From positions 743,404 through 807,403 of the forward strand of contig JAGTJL010000024.1 in assembly GCA_020746875.1 (NCBI GenBank): a stretch of DNA of 64,000 bases. The letters run 5' to 3'. Below the pieces are notes generated by a model. It did no database searches, was not told the DNA's origin, and saw only the letters and a program-made list of their open reading frames with translations. The position numbers and the translations under genes were made by a program. Positions 32,998 through 44,100 of the stretch are shown here, piece by piece. Each line of letters starts with the position of its first letter. The stretch's first letter is position 1. This DNA is from Rhexocercosporidium sp. MPI-PUGE-AT-0058. Lineage: Eukaryota; Ascomycota; Leotiomycetes; Helotiales.

Positions 32998-35123
32998 ATG
33001 GAAAAGCATGAGGGCCCTCAAAGGGATCGCCGCAGCTCTGACCACAGCCCAGTCGAACCGGGCGATGCCCAACTCGTGGAAGCACAGAATACTTCGTCGA
33101 TCGTGGCCGGGTCAGATCCGACTGCGACAGGTCCACCGCCCACAGCCAACACTCTCGTCGAGGAGGAGTGGGAATATGTCACAGGGTGGAGACTATATGT
33201 TGTAATTGGGATAGTGGCTTTGGCATCTTTTCTCATGTTACTAGATACCTCTATTATTGTGACAGTAAGTCAGCAGTCAGCACGCTCCCGGGTTCGTATT
33301 GACTGGAGAAGGCAATCCCAAGAATTACGAGCGACTTCCATTCCCTCGGTGACGTAGGCTGGTATGGCAGCAGTTACCTCTTAGCCAGGTATGTATATCA
33401 AGATGCCCGTCGCACAGAGGCAGACGCTAACGTTCGCAATCATAGCTGCGCGCTCCTGCCATCGACAGGAAGGATATACAGCCAATTCAACTCCAAGGTT
33501 CGCCCTCTCATATTATCCCATTATTCTTAAACCCCCAATACTAACCCTTCAAAGTATACGTTTGTGTCTTTCCTCGCACTTTTCGAACTAGGATCCCTCA
33601 TATGCGCTCTATCGAATTCCTCGAATATGTTGATTGTCGGACGTGCAATCGCCGGGATGGGAGGGTCTGGATTGAGTAATGGTGGCCTCACTATAATTTC
33701 TGCCTGTGTGCCCTTGCAGAAGCGAGCGGGTACAATATCTTCGTTCTATTGTTCTTCTCTTGCGATACTGACTTCTATTAGCATACCTTGGATTTTTGAT
33801 GTCATGTGAGTAGCCTCGAGCGCCGGTGGAACGCGATCTAACTGGGTTAGTTGCACAACTTGGCATACTCTTTGGTCCACTTATCGGAGGAGCATTGACG
33901 GAACACGCAACGTGGCGATGGTGTATGCAGCCCTGCCCATCCGACTTGGCACCGTGAACCTACTGATATATCTGCAGGCTTCTGGATCAATCTCCCCTGT
34001 GGAGGAGTTGTAGCCGGTTTTCTCCTGATGATTGCAATCCCCGACCGTAATGCTAAATCTACCGACAAAGTCACGGTCAAGTCCCTCCTAAAATCACTCG
34101 ACCTGCTCGGCTTCGCCCTCTTCGCTCCTACTGCCATTATGTTCCTCCTTGCACTTGAATGGGGTGGAACAAAATACGCGTGGGATAGTGCTACAGTGAT
34201 TGGGTTGTTCTGCGGAGCAGCTGGCACTCTCCCGCTATTCTGTTTCTGGGAGTACAGGAAGGGAGAGGGAGCTATGATTCCATGGCCAATGGTGAAGCAG
34301 AGGGTTGTGTGGTCCAGCTGTCTGACGATGATTTGCTTCTTCGGAAACCAGCTGATCACGTCGTATTACCTGGCCATTTACTTCCAGGCTGTTAGAGGCG
34401 TTGCTCCGACCCTGAGTGGTGTTTATGTGTTGCCAGGCATCCTCAGTCAGATGTTCGCTGCTATGTTCTCTGGAGTTCTAGGTCAGTCAAGAAGTTCCCA
34501 CGACTTATGATTCTGAGCTGACACTCAATAGTCGGACGTCTTGGGTACTATCTACCATGGTCGATCGGCAGTAGTATCTTAGCAGCCATCAGCTCCGGGT
34601 TGATCAGTACTTACAACCCCAATACATCAACCGGCATCTGGATCGGCTACCAAATAATCGGTGGTTTCGGTCGAGGCTGCGGCCTACAGATGGTTTGTCA
34701 ACATTCTACCTTCCACTCATTCTATCCTAGAACTAACGTTCTCATCAGCCCGTCGTCGCAATCCAAAACACCATTCCCGCCTCCCAAAACTCCGTCGGCA
34801 TGTCACTCGTAGCATTCTCCCAAACCTTCGGTGGCGCCATCTTCCTCTCCGTAGCCCAAACCGGCTTCGGGTCCGCCCTCCGAGACGCTCTTCACAAGCA
34901 TGCCCCAGAAGTTAGTCCAGCGGTTGTAGCCCAGGCAGGGGCAACAGGCTTCCGGGCGGTGATAGCGAAAGCATCCATACCGGGTGTTATTGAGGCGTAC
35001 AGTACCGCTGTGGCCCATGCTTTCTACATTGCCTCTGGTGCATCGGTGGCTTGTTTTGTGTTCGCTTGGGGAATGGGATGGAAGAGCATTAAGAAGGCGA
35101 AGGTTGCGGAGCCGGCTTCTTGA
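32998..35123 (+). CDS. MFS exporter, 14-TM drug:H+ antiporter type
   Basis: Nine exons: 32998-33264, 33312-33388, 33446-33497, 33555-33729, 33782-33805, 33851-33922, 33978-34481, 34532-34692, 34749-35123; 1707 nt, 568 aa, whole codons. Exon 5 is a 24-bp micro-exon. The hydrophilic N-terminus is followed by '[15 protein letters not shown]', '[12 protein letters not shown]', '[11 protein letters not shown]', '[21 protein letters not shown]' and 'FWINLPCGG', signatures of the TRI12/aflT-like family with 14 membrane helices. It sits in the plasma membrane (family knowledge) and probably exports the cluster product or gives self-protection. It marks the right end of the cluster. Confidence 0.93.
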
Positions 35124-35900
35124 AGCCTAGTCTTACTCTTTTGAGCGGATGTATCCTCAATAGCAGATCGTGGAGGTGACGTCCGCGCCCGCTTTTGAAA
35201 GGACTTGGGCGGAGTTGGGAGGGAGCCTTCAACTCCCTGCGATCGGTTTCGTTTTCGACCCGGAACCTGTGAAAACTTGACTTGAGTTAGCTTTTATAGC
35301 ATAACAGGAGAGAAACATGCCTCTTTGCCAGGAGTGTTGCTAGTTGGGGAGGGAGGTTAATGCTTTAGTTCGGTATTCGTGTCCCTGGATACAATTCGCT
35401 CCTGGCGGCGTCGTGTCAGGATTTTCATCATGTGATTGAACTGTGTCGATTTTTCTAGAATCGTCAGAAGATCCCCGCCAAGGGACCAGCAACATGTCAG
35501 TCACCGTTCTAGTAGGGGATGATAAGCATCCCTTTCATCTAGAGCAACAACTTTGCGCCTGTTATTTTTAAGGCAACTTTGAATGTAACGGTACCTTCTT
35601 TAAAAGGTGCCTTTGAACATAAAGGGGGCTTGAAATGTAAGGGCACCCTTTTCTTTTCTTCAGGAGTATCCTTCCCATAGGCAACAATTAAAAATTAGAG
35701 TTTTTGGTTTTCTTACTTGCGAGTGCTTTGGAGTAAGCTTACAAGATCATTGAAGAAGCTTTTTGAAAATAATTAATTAACGTCCCTCCCTGCGTGCCGA
35801 GAAACCCTGCGTGCCGAGAAAAGCCACAGGTACTTTAACTTTAAGCAACCTAAACTTTACACTAGCTTATGAAATTATAAAAATAAAAGATCAGTTGTAT
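35124..35900. other. Right flank of the biosynthetic cluster
   Basis: No gene seen. Small features are an imperfect palindrome GGTACCTTCTTTAAAAGGTGCC (35590-35611) and a 17-bp direct duplication CTGCGTGCCGAGAAA (35789-35822). Base composition shifts to AT-rich transposon DNA soon after. Confidence 0.5.
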
Positions 35901-36399
35901 TATACAACTATTTATTAGTAATTTAACCTTATCCTCAGAAATTTTTGTATTTGTATTGTCGCCTTTTCGCCTGATTTATAAGAAGCCTCAATTCCGGCTT
36001 TAGTTCGAGTTTTCTGCTACAGCTATACCATCGACTGGCGTCGCTTGCGACTTTTAGTCCACCCTAGCTTTACAGGGGGTTTTAGCCAATCAAAGAGCTG
36101 CATTTTGAGGCTAGATCATCATTTAATGCTCCAAAGCTACTCCACAGCGCCATAATATCTATCAAAACACAACCCCTCCTTACAGAGATGCACATTACAC
36201 TCTTTACAGCCTATTATAACGCTCTTCCTCACTATAAGACGTTATAAATTCGATGAAACCACCCCTAAAGCAGTCCTTTTAGCGTCATTATACCTTTCTC
36301 CTTTACAGCATTTACAATTCCCTTTCCACGTCATTCTGACTTGCTTATAACGATATGCCGAAACCATTTCTTCGTCGATATCGCCGTAAGAAAAGCCCG

Positions 36400-39300
36400 T
36401 TTCCTTAATCCGGGCACGCCGCCGCTAACTTAAAATAATACATTCATAACGGCCTTCCGAAACTTAACTTGTATAATTCACTTATCGTTATCACTAACAT
36501 TTTAATAATCAATAACATTAGCATAAATAAAAAAGAGGTAATAGTTGCAAGAATAATATTAAAAAGCGATTACTATACCGCTTGCCATCCTCCTCTCTTA
36601 ACGGCTCGGTCTCTACTATTATATAACTTGAGTTAATCACCGACGTCGATAGCATTTATAAATTAATTATAAATCCAAGCAAAGCGTAGCTCATCCAAAT
36701 TCGTAATAATCTCTTTACCAAATCATATTCTAGCAACTGCCGCATTTATAGAAGTTTCGCCTAGCCTGTGGCGAATATTATTAATTATATAAGAGCCGTC
36801 GTCACAATTCGACATAAAGAGTAACGGAGCGTTATATAAGGTTTAAATGATAGGGAATTACTATTCGAAACGTTTAAGGTATATTAACTGTAATTCAGAC
36901 TAATCTCTAGCTTTCTAAATCCTTTCTACTTCCCTCTGAAGTAAATAAATAAAGATATTAATACGTAATTTATATTAAGCCTGCAAACCTTCCGTAAAAC
37001 CTCCGACCTTCCTTATATTAGATTTCGCTCCTAATATTACCTTTTCTCCTAGAATCTTATCTATAAGATACGAGGTAATATAGCAGTAATATAATATAAC
37101 GAATGTAAATCGAAATATATACGGACTTAAATCGGATTCGATTCTTTAAAATAAGAGTAATTTACTCATAAAATAAATAATAACTTAAATCGGAATATAA
37201 ATAGGTTTAGATTAGTAATAGTTCGCGTAATTAAGCGGTATAGCGGCTTAAGCTGCCGTTACGTAATACCACGGGATATTTCGCAAGCAGAAGAAGACTT
37301 ATTAAAACGATTTCCTCGCGGATAACGCAAATATCTAATAAGCGGCGAAGTACCTGAATACTAACAGGAACGTAGTATTTAATAAGATACCGCTTTTAAT
37401 AAGAATAAACGGATTTAGCACGACTAATAAGACCGAATAAGCGAGGGAATTACTAGCTACCTTCTTCTTTTTATTGCCTGCAGTAATAAAGAAGAAAGGC
37501 TTACGGCCTTAGCGGGTACCGGTTCTAATATTATGCCTTTCGGTAAAAGAAATAAAGCGAAGAATATTTGCGGTATAATCGTAAAAAGCACTCGAGGATA
37601 ACGGATTATTAGTAATAATATAAAAGTAAATATGGCCGGTAATAAAAGAAAGAGTAATCGTCCTCTTTTAAACCTTATTAAACGTCGGCGAGCTTCTTGT
37701 ATAATAAAAAGACGCTAAAATCATATCGCTTAAAAAGCTAAAGAAAAGTAATTATATAATAATAAAAACGTAGAAGCCGATCTTGTTATTATTTATATTA
37801 AGTAAAGTATTAAAGTCAGTAATAGTAGAACGGATATTATACGTAATCGAAATATATAAATTATTTCCGGCGAATTATTTCGAAGCAAAAAAGAAACGCT
37901 TAGCCGAACAGGCTCTTATACTTTTATAAGAAAGTATTTATAAGATATAAAAAGCTAAGAAAGTGCTCAGTTTTATTAGTTTTAACGTAAAAAAGGCATA
38001 TAATAAGATATATAAGAAAAGATTATTACAAAAGCTTATAATAAGAAGTATTCTACCGGAGTTAATTAAATAAATTAATATATTTTGCTCTAATTGCACG
38101 GTAATTATCTTAATTAATAGCTACGTTTCTGAACGCTAATTATTATCGTAAGCAGAATTACTATAAGAGTCCTTGCTTTCGCCGGTGTTATTCTTATTTT
38201 TTAACGCCGATTTAATTTAACGTAGAATCGATAATAGCAGAAAATTAATAATATTTATAAACAATTATACCGCGTAAGTCACAGGATCGATAGTAGAAGC
38301 TAACCGGGAGAGGATCCAGGCTATTATCGACGAGGCGCTTAATTAGAAGAAGCGAAGCGATGCGACGTTTGAGAGTAAAAAAACGACTTTAATATATTTT
38401 ATTCGATGCCCGAACCGATTTAATATAATTTTAATTATTATTAAAAAAGAAGTAATAACGCCGAAAAAGATCGCCAAGATCTTAAGAATAATTATGGATT
38501 TAAAGCTACGGTATAAACAGTATATTACGAGCGCAGCGATAAAAGGTCTCTTAGCTGCTATAGCGTTAAAGAAATTATAAATAATATCCCCTTCGACCGT
38601 AAAGCAACTGTTCGAGTCAATAATAGTATTTATGATCGATTACGCCTCTAATATCTGGATACATGTATGCGAAACTGCCGGTATAGCGTTATTAAATAGA
38701 ATATAAAGAGTAAGAATATAAATAATTATAAGTTTATTTCGCACGATAGCCGTCGTTATAACCGAAACAGAAGCAAGTATACGAACGGTACGCGAGCGGT
38801 ACGCAGATCGGGCTATTAAATTATAAGTCGGCTTTTATACGCTGCTTAAAATAAATCCGCTCTCGAGAATTAATATTAAAGTATTGCGAAGATTTATATT
38901 ATTATTATAAAAGATAATTTAAGTATACGAAAATATACTGACAGATATTATAGAAATTATCCAAGAATATGCGATTAATTTATAAGAATTACGAATACCG
39001 GTAATTATTAACTCGGACAGCGAGAGAGCGGCGGAAGCGGCTAATTATATTAGCGGCATATGTATTATAATAAGCTCATCTGAGAAAAAAAGTATAATAA
39101 ATATAAGAAGCGCTATATTCGATACTTACGATAAGATATTAAATAAGCAGCTTATTATATTCGCGATTACTTTTAGACTGAGATCAGAATAAAACTTATA
39201 CGTTGCCGAGCTCGAGGCGATAGTAATAGCGATTCAGGGAGTTTTTTTATACTTTTTAAAGAGAGAAATCACAATCGTTATTAGCAATTAGGCGGCGTTA

Positions 39301-40000
39301 TAAGTAATAAGCTAATTAAAGTAATAATCGGATTAGGCCAGCGTAATACGAATCTACGATATAATCAGAAAATTAAAAGAAGGATATAATTGCGTTTTTT
39401 TTATATAAGCTTTAGTAAAATAAGAGTTTCCTTTCGGGAAAAAAGTTAAAAAAGTAGCACGAAAGGCTACGGAGATAAGTAGATTATTATAGAAATTATT
39501 CTTTAACGCTAAATTTATAATTATTAATATAATTAAAGCAAAGAAGTAAATCGGTAATACGCTTTCTAATAAAGTAAGAAAATACTTAAAGAAAATAAAT
39601 ATAGCGTTATTAAGGCGATATACTCGTATTTTATACGACGTTTTAAAAAGAAAGGAAGTAAACGTATTAATATAATTATAGACGGGTATAATATAGCTTA
39701 ACGGGTATTTATATTGTATTAAGGCAGCAGAATCGGATTAATATACTTATAAATAAGTAAGAGAAATAATTAAATACTTTCTTTTTAATTATTTATTATA
39801 AAATACGTATTAAGAATACTTATTAAAGCAAACGGAGACCAGAAAAGGCAGCTTCTCTTATTATTTAAAAAAGAAAGCAGTATCTGACTTACTGAATTGG
39901 AAACCCGATATCGAAGCGATACGGATTACTATCAAGTACGCTATCGCAATAAGCCGATTCGATAAAGAAGTAGAACATATAATAATCCAGATATTATAAG
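36400..40000 (+). mobile_element. RIP-degraded Tad1-like LINE retrotransposon
   Basis: Plus-strand reading with many stops recovers a non-LTR reverse transcriptase near 37960-38600: 'FNVKKAYNKIYKKRLLQKL' (family FDVKGAYN), 'SPVLFLFFNADLI', and 'IFINNYTA' where the family has FVDDYTA, the catalytic Asp pair being mutated to Asn-Asn. An RNase H-like region ('VAELEAIVIAIQ') follows at about 39180-39250. The Asp-to-Asn and Trp/Gln-to-stop changes are the RIP pattern. The element is dead. Ends are approximate; DNA from about 35900 to 36400 is similarly AT-rich but unassigned. Confidence 0.72.
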
Positions 40001-40426
40001 CGTATTTTATATTAAAACTCTTTTACTTCTTTTTATTTTCCTTTTCCTCTTCTTATTCAACTAACTTATTACGTACTCTTATGATTTAGTATATTTTGCT
40101 TTAACTGCTAAGAATAAGACGTTGAATACTTAAAGGAATTATCTCCGAGTACACTTGCTATTAATAAACTTACGAGACCACGTCGAATTATAAAATCAAA
40201 AGCTAGAATAAAAAACCGTTTAAAGCGAACGTAAGGGCTATCACGAGATTATAGCGGAACTGGAGGAATCGAACCTATGTAAATAGTACTAGTGCCCTTT
40301 AAGCTTAGCCGGGCGGAATAGACCTTCATCATCATCATCACCCTCTATAATTTATGTACTACCTACTCGACTATTGTACTGTACTCCATCACTTTTTCTC
40401 CGAACTCACTATGTCCATCAAGATGA

Positions 40427-40515
40427 TCCGAGGGAGCCAGATTCTGATGCCATCCATCAGGTAGTCATAATCTGAGGGAGCCAAATTCTGCTGCCCTCCA
40501 TCAAACCCAGAATAT
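40427..40515. repeat. Diverged 44-bp tandem duplication
   Basis: Two units share ATCYGAGGGAGCCARATTCTG and then TGCC.TCCATCA. The second begins at about 40470. The minus-strand 66-codon frame here reflects this duplication and is not supported as a gene. Confidence 0.5.
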
Positions 40516-40824
40516 ATATATGACACTAGGCCGGAAGCGTACGCGAAAAGTGGGCCCAGCCCAAATCGCAACAGGGAGCATGGGAGCACTTAGTCTAGCC
40601 AATCACGGATGAGCTGGAGCAAGAGATGCTTATTGAAGGTACTCTTCTTGCTTCAGCGCTCTTCTCTTCCGTAAGAAACAATCTGCTAAGCTATTCACAG
40701 GCTTCACTCTTCCACACTTATGCTGCTCGTGACGACACTGTCCGGGACAACATCTACATGCCTTCTCCCTAATGACCTGTCATAAATTAAAGCCTTCTCA
40801 TTCTATACAGTATCTTAAAGGTAA

Positions 40825-40968
40825 TTGTGACGGGTTTACTATACCAACTGAAGCAGGCCCCAGATGATCTTTCATAAAGCTCGAGAGACCTTCCGTCGTT
40901 ACTTAATCCTTCATATAGTATAGTTAGGTTATTGCGGCATCTTATCTGCATGTAAACCCGTGACAGTA
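40825..40968. repeat. Short inverted-repeat pair about 140 bp apart
   Basis: TTGTGACGGGTTTAC at the left and the complement of CTGTCACGGGTTTACA at the right match over about 13 of 15 bases. This could be a tiny MITE; I found no clear target duplication. Confidence 0.35.
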
Positions 40969-41175
40969 ATCACTGATCCTTAGTAACTGACTACGATGAT
41001 ATTACTCCTAGCTAAATTCAAACTGCTAAGCAGGTACGATTTCAGAACGAAACTAATTATTGATGGCCACATCGATGAGAGATGAGTTTATTAGTTGAGA
41101 TAGAAGGGAAAGAATCAGACTTTGTTACACGTTAACCTTGTCATCGGCCCCCATTTTTCCATCATTATCGGCTTT

Positions 41176-44100
41176 CTAATCGATGTCCGCTTTCTCTTCA
41201 ATATCCAATTTCTCGCCAGTAGCCACTTTCTCTTCAGTAGCCACTTTCTCCTCAGTAGCCACTTTCTCTTCAGTGTCGACTTTCTGTTCAGCATCGGTAT
41301 TCTCTTCAACATCCGCCTTCTCTTCAACATCGACCTTCTGTTCAGCATCGGTATTCTCTTCAACATCCGCCTTCTCTTCAACATCGACCTTCTGTTCAGC
41401 ATCGGTATTCTCTTCAACATCCGCCTTCTCTTCAACATCGACCTTCTGCTCAGCATCGGCCTTTTCTTCAGCATCGGCCTTTTCTTCACCGGTTTTCTCT
41501 TTACTATCCGCTTTCTCTCCAGCATCGGCATTCTCATCAGCGCCAACGTCTTCTCCGTTATTGATCTTACCTGCTACATCGACCTCCCCTCCCACACCGA
41601 CTTTCTCGTCAGAATTGATCTTCCCATTAGCATCTCTACCTGTGTCCTTCTCAGGGGGTTTCTTTACCCCGAAGTCTGCAATGTTGGGAGAGAATTCTTC
41701 AAAGGATGTCATTCCGCGACCTACAAAGCGTCGACGTAATTTGTGAGATTCCTGCTTGCACTTATCACCCCGTGCGCTATCATGACACTCTGGGCACAGA
41801 TCGAACAAAGTATGCCCACTCATACAAGTTTTCGAGCATTTGCAGCAGTCTGTTCATCGATGATGGTTAGTGGATGAACACCTCTCATGCGGTCTTCTTA
41901 GAGGGGATATCTTACGGTAAAAGGCTCCCTCATATATGTACCTGCAGCACACGGAGCAACTCCAACTGGCGATTTGCCTAAATCCACGCTCAGTCTGCAC
42001 GGCCCGGGTAATAAATGGACACATTTCGCTTTCATCGTCAATCATGGCTTGGCCATCAACTGACAGAAGCTTTCGGACTTCAAACTTGAGGGCGATATCA
42101 CGAGCTAGTCTTCCGAAAGAATCTGCCTCATGGGGATCACAGCCTGCCTCTAAGAGAAGGCCAATCCTGAATTCGAGTCCCATTTTGGTGGCATGGAATA
42201 ATACGGAAATACTGGGCTCCGGCAATTCATTCCAAGTTGCCCTCCGGTCCCAGAGAAGCGGCGTGAACTTGTACTTGTCTCGAACCGCGTAATAGAGCGG
42301 TGACTTTTTGGATTTATCCAGCAAGTCGGCGTCCGCTTCTTTTTCTCCCAACAGTCCAATAATTCGTTCCATGCCTGGGATACCGCTCTTCACTGCGAGA
42401 TGTAATGGTGTAGAGCCGTCTTCCTGCTGAGCATTAACATCTGCGTTGAACTGCAACAGAAGCTTGACGACTTCGAAATAGGAATCTCGATTATCCGGGT
42501 CCATGTTGGATATCGCGATGTGCAGTGGAGTCCCGTATTCGGTGTTGTTTGCCGACGCAAAAGCGCCAGATTCTAGGAGAAGCCGAACCACCTTTGGGTA
42601 TCCCTGGTAAGCAGCGAGCTGAAGAGCTCGCCATTTTGGTTGGACTTTCATCACATGGTCTGGGTTGGCGCCTCGAGATAATAACACCCGAGCGACTTCC
42701 TCAGAATTACTTGCACAGGCAAGCAAAAGGGCAGTGGATCCGAGTTCGTCAACGGCGTCTACCTCCGCTCCCATGTCCAGCAATGCTTCGGCAGCTTCGG
42801 CATAATCCTCTACCCGGAAGTCAGAAAAGGTTTCATCTCGCCAGGGGAATGATAGCATACCTTCACTAGTAACGTGAATCGCTGGTGAGTCCCAAAGTCC
42901 ACACTTTTTATCAAGATCTGCTCCTGGACCAATTACTTTGATGACAGCTGCGCTTCCAAATTCTGACGCAACATAGAGAAGACTATCATCCGAATCAGTA
43001 TTGGTATCATCATCGGTAGGATCAACACCAGGTTTCAACTTGGCACCACAAGCGAGAAGGGCGGAAACTGCGCCTTCGTAACCTTTCTTTGTTGCTAGAT
43101 GAAGCAAGTTCTTCTCCATGGTAGAATCGAACTTGGCACCAACTGTAAGTAGACGAGAAATGATAGGCCAATGGCCATTCTTTGTTGCGTTCTCGAGACA
43201 ATCGCTGAACTCATCCTGTGTTGCTTCTTCATCAGCTTGATCCGGAGTGGAGAGCATGAAGTCCACCAAATCAAGATAGCCATAGCCACAAGCTGAGTTC
43301 AGCCACTTCCTCCGCTCTTCAGTTGATGTACTGTAAGACAAGAGGACTTTGACCGTATCGATGTTTCCAGCCCTTAGGGCGAGTTCCACGCCTTCACTTA
43401 GGTTGCTGTCGCCGAAGTCGCCCTTTTTGGCTAATGAAGCCACAATTTCTGAGAGGTCAAAATAGACACAGAATCGAAAAGCAGAGGTCAAAGCTTTGGG
43501 AGGCTTTTTCAAGCTTGTAGAGGTGTTCACTGATGGTGGCAAAGCCTCCCAAAGCTTGATCCACTGCTTCCTGGCACTTTGGTCCTCCCAAAACGATGAA
43601 AACAAAGCTCTGATATAATCATGTTCTGACTTGCATCTCTTCAGGTGAAGGGGCCAGCATTCAATTGCGTAAGACAAAAATCCAGCTGATGTGTCACCTC
43701 GTCCTGGACACAGAGAGCTGTTTTTGTCCTTTCCAGAGTCTTCAAGAAGCGTCGAATTCAAGACTTGTGCTTTCACCTCTTGTATCTCAGGTAGTGATAG
43801 ATTAATCCAGCATTTCTGAGCTAAGAGAGACGCCGGCGAGGGTCCACTAAGGGGGTCCGTGGTTGAAGAACTCCAACGAATGGGCAAACCCTTATTCATA
43901 ATGAATTCCCGAAGGGTTCCGTGAATTAGCTGGACAGTGTCATTTTCAATCCGAACCAACGGACCCAGAACCAAATTCAACTCTGTTGTTAAATTTTTGG
44001 CAGATGATATGCTGATTGCTTGAAGAGATAGCTGGCCAGACGTGGCAACAGTGTTGATACCCAAGGCGGTTGACAACTCTCGCACAGTAAGCGGCCGCGC

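Larger units (their letters stand above)
40000..41175. other. Gene-poor gap between LINE and NLR-like gene
   Basis: About 1.2 kb holding a 44-bp tandem duplication (40427-40515), a pair of short inverted repeats at 40825-40840 and 40952-40968 and a tRNA T-arm-like word at 40264-40280 with no matching 5' half. No convincing gene. Confidence 0.5.

Noticed and set aside
40255..40320. tRNA-like T-arm word (reverse complement contains GGTTCGATTCC) followed by an acceptor-like end
   Set aside because: No matching 5' half, D-arm or anticodon stem could be laid out, so it is not called as a tRNA; perhaps a SINE or LINE tail.
41122..41746. Plus-strand ORFs rich in Phe/Ser repeats over the NLR tail
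   Set aside because: Mirror images of the 18-bp coding repeat; the minus-strand frame joins in phase to the NLR-like exon and has a Cys-rich module.
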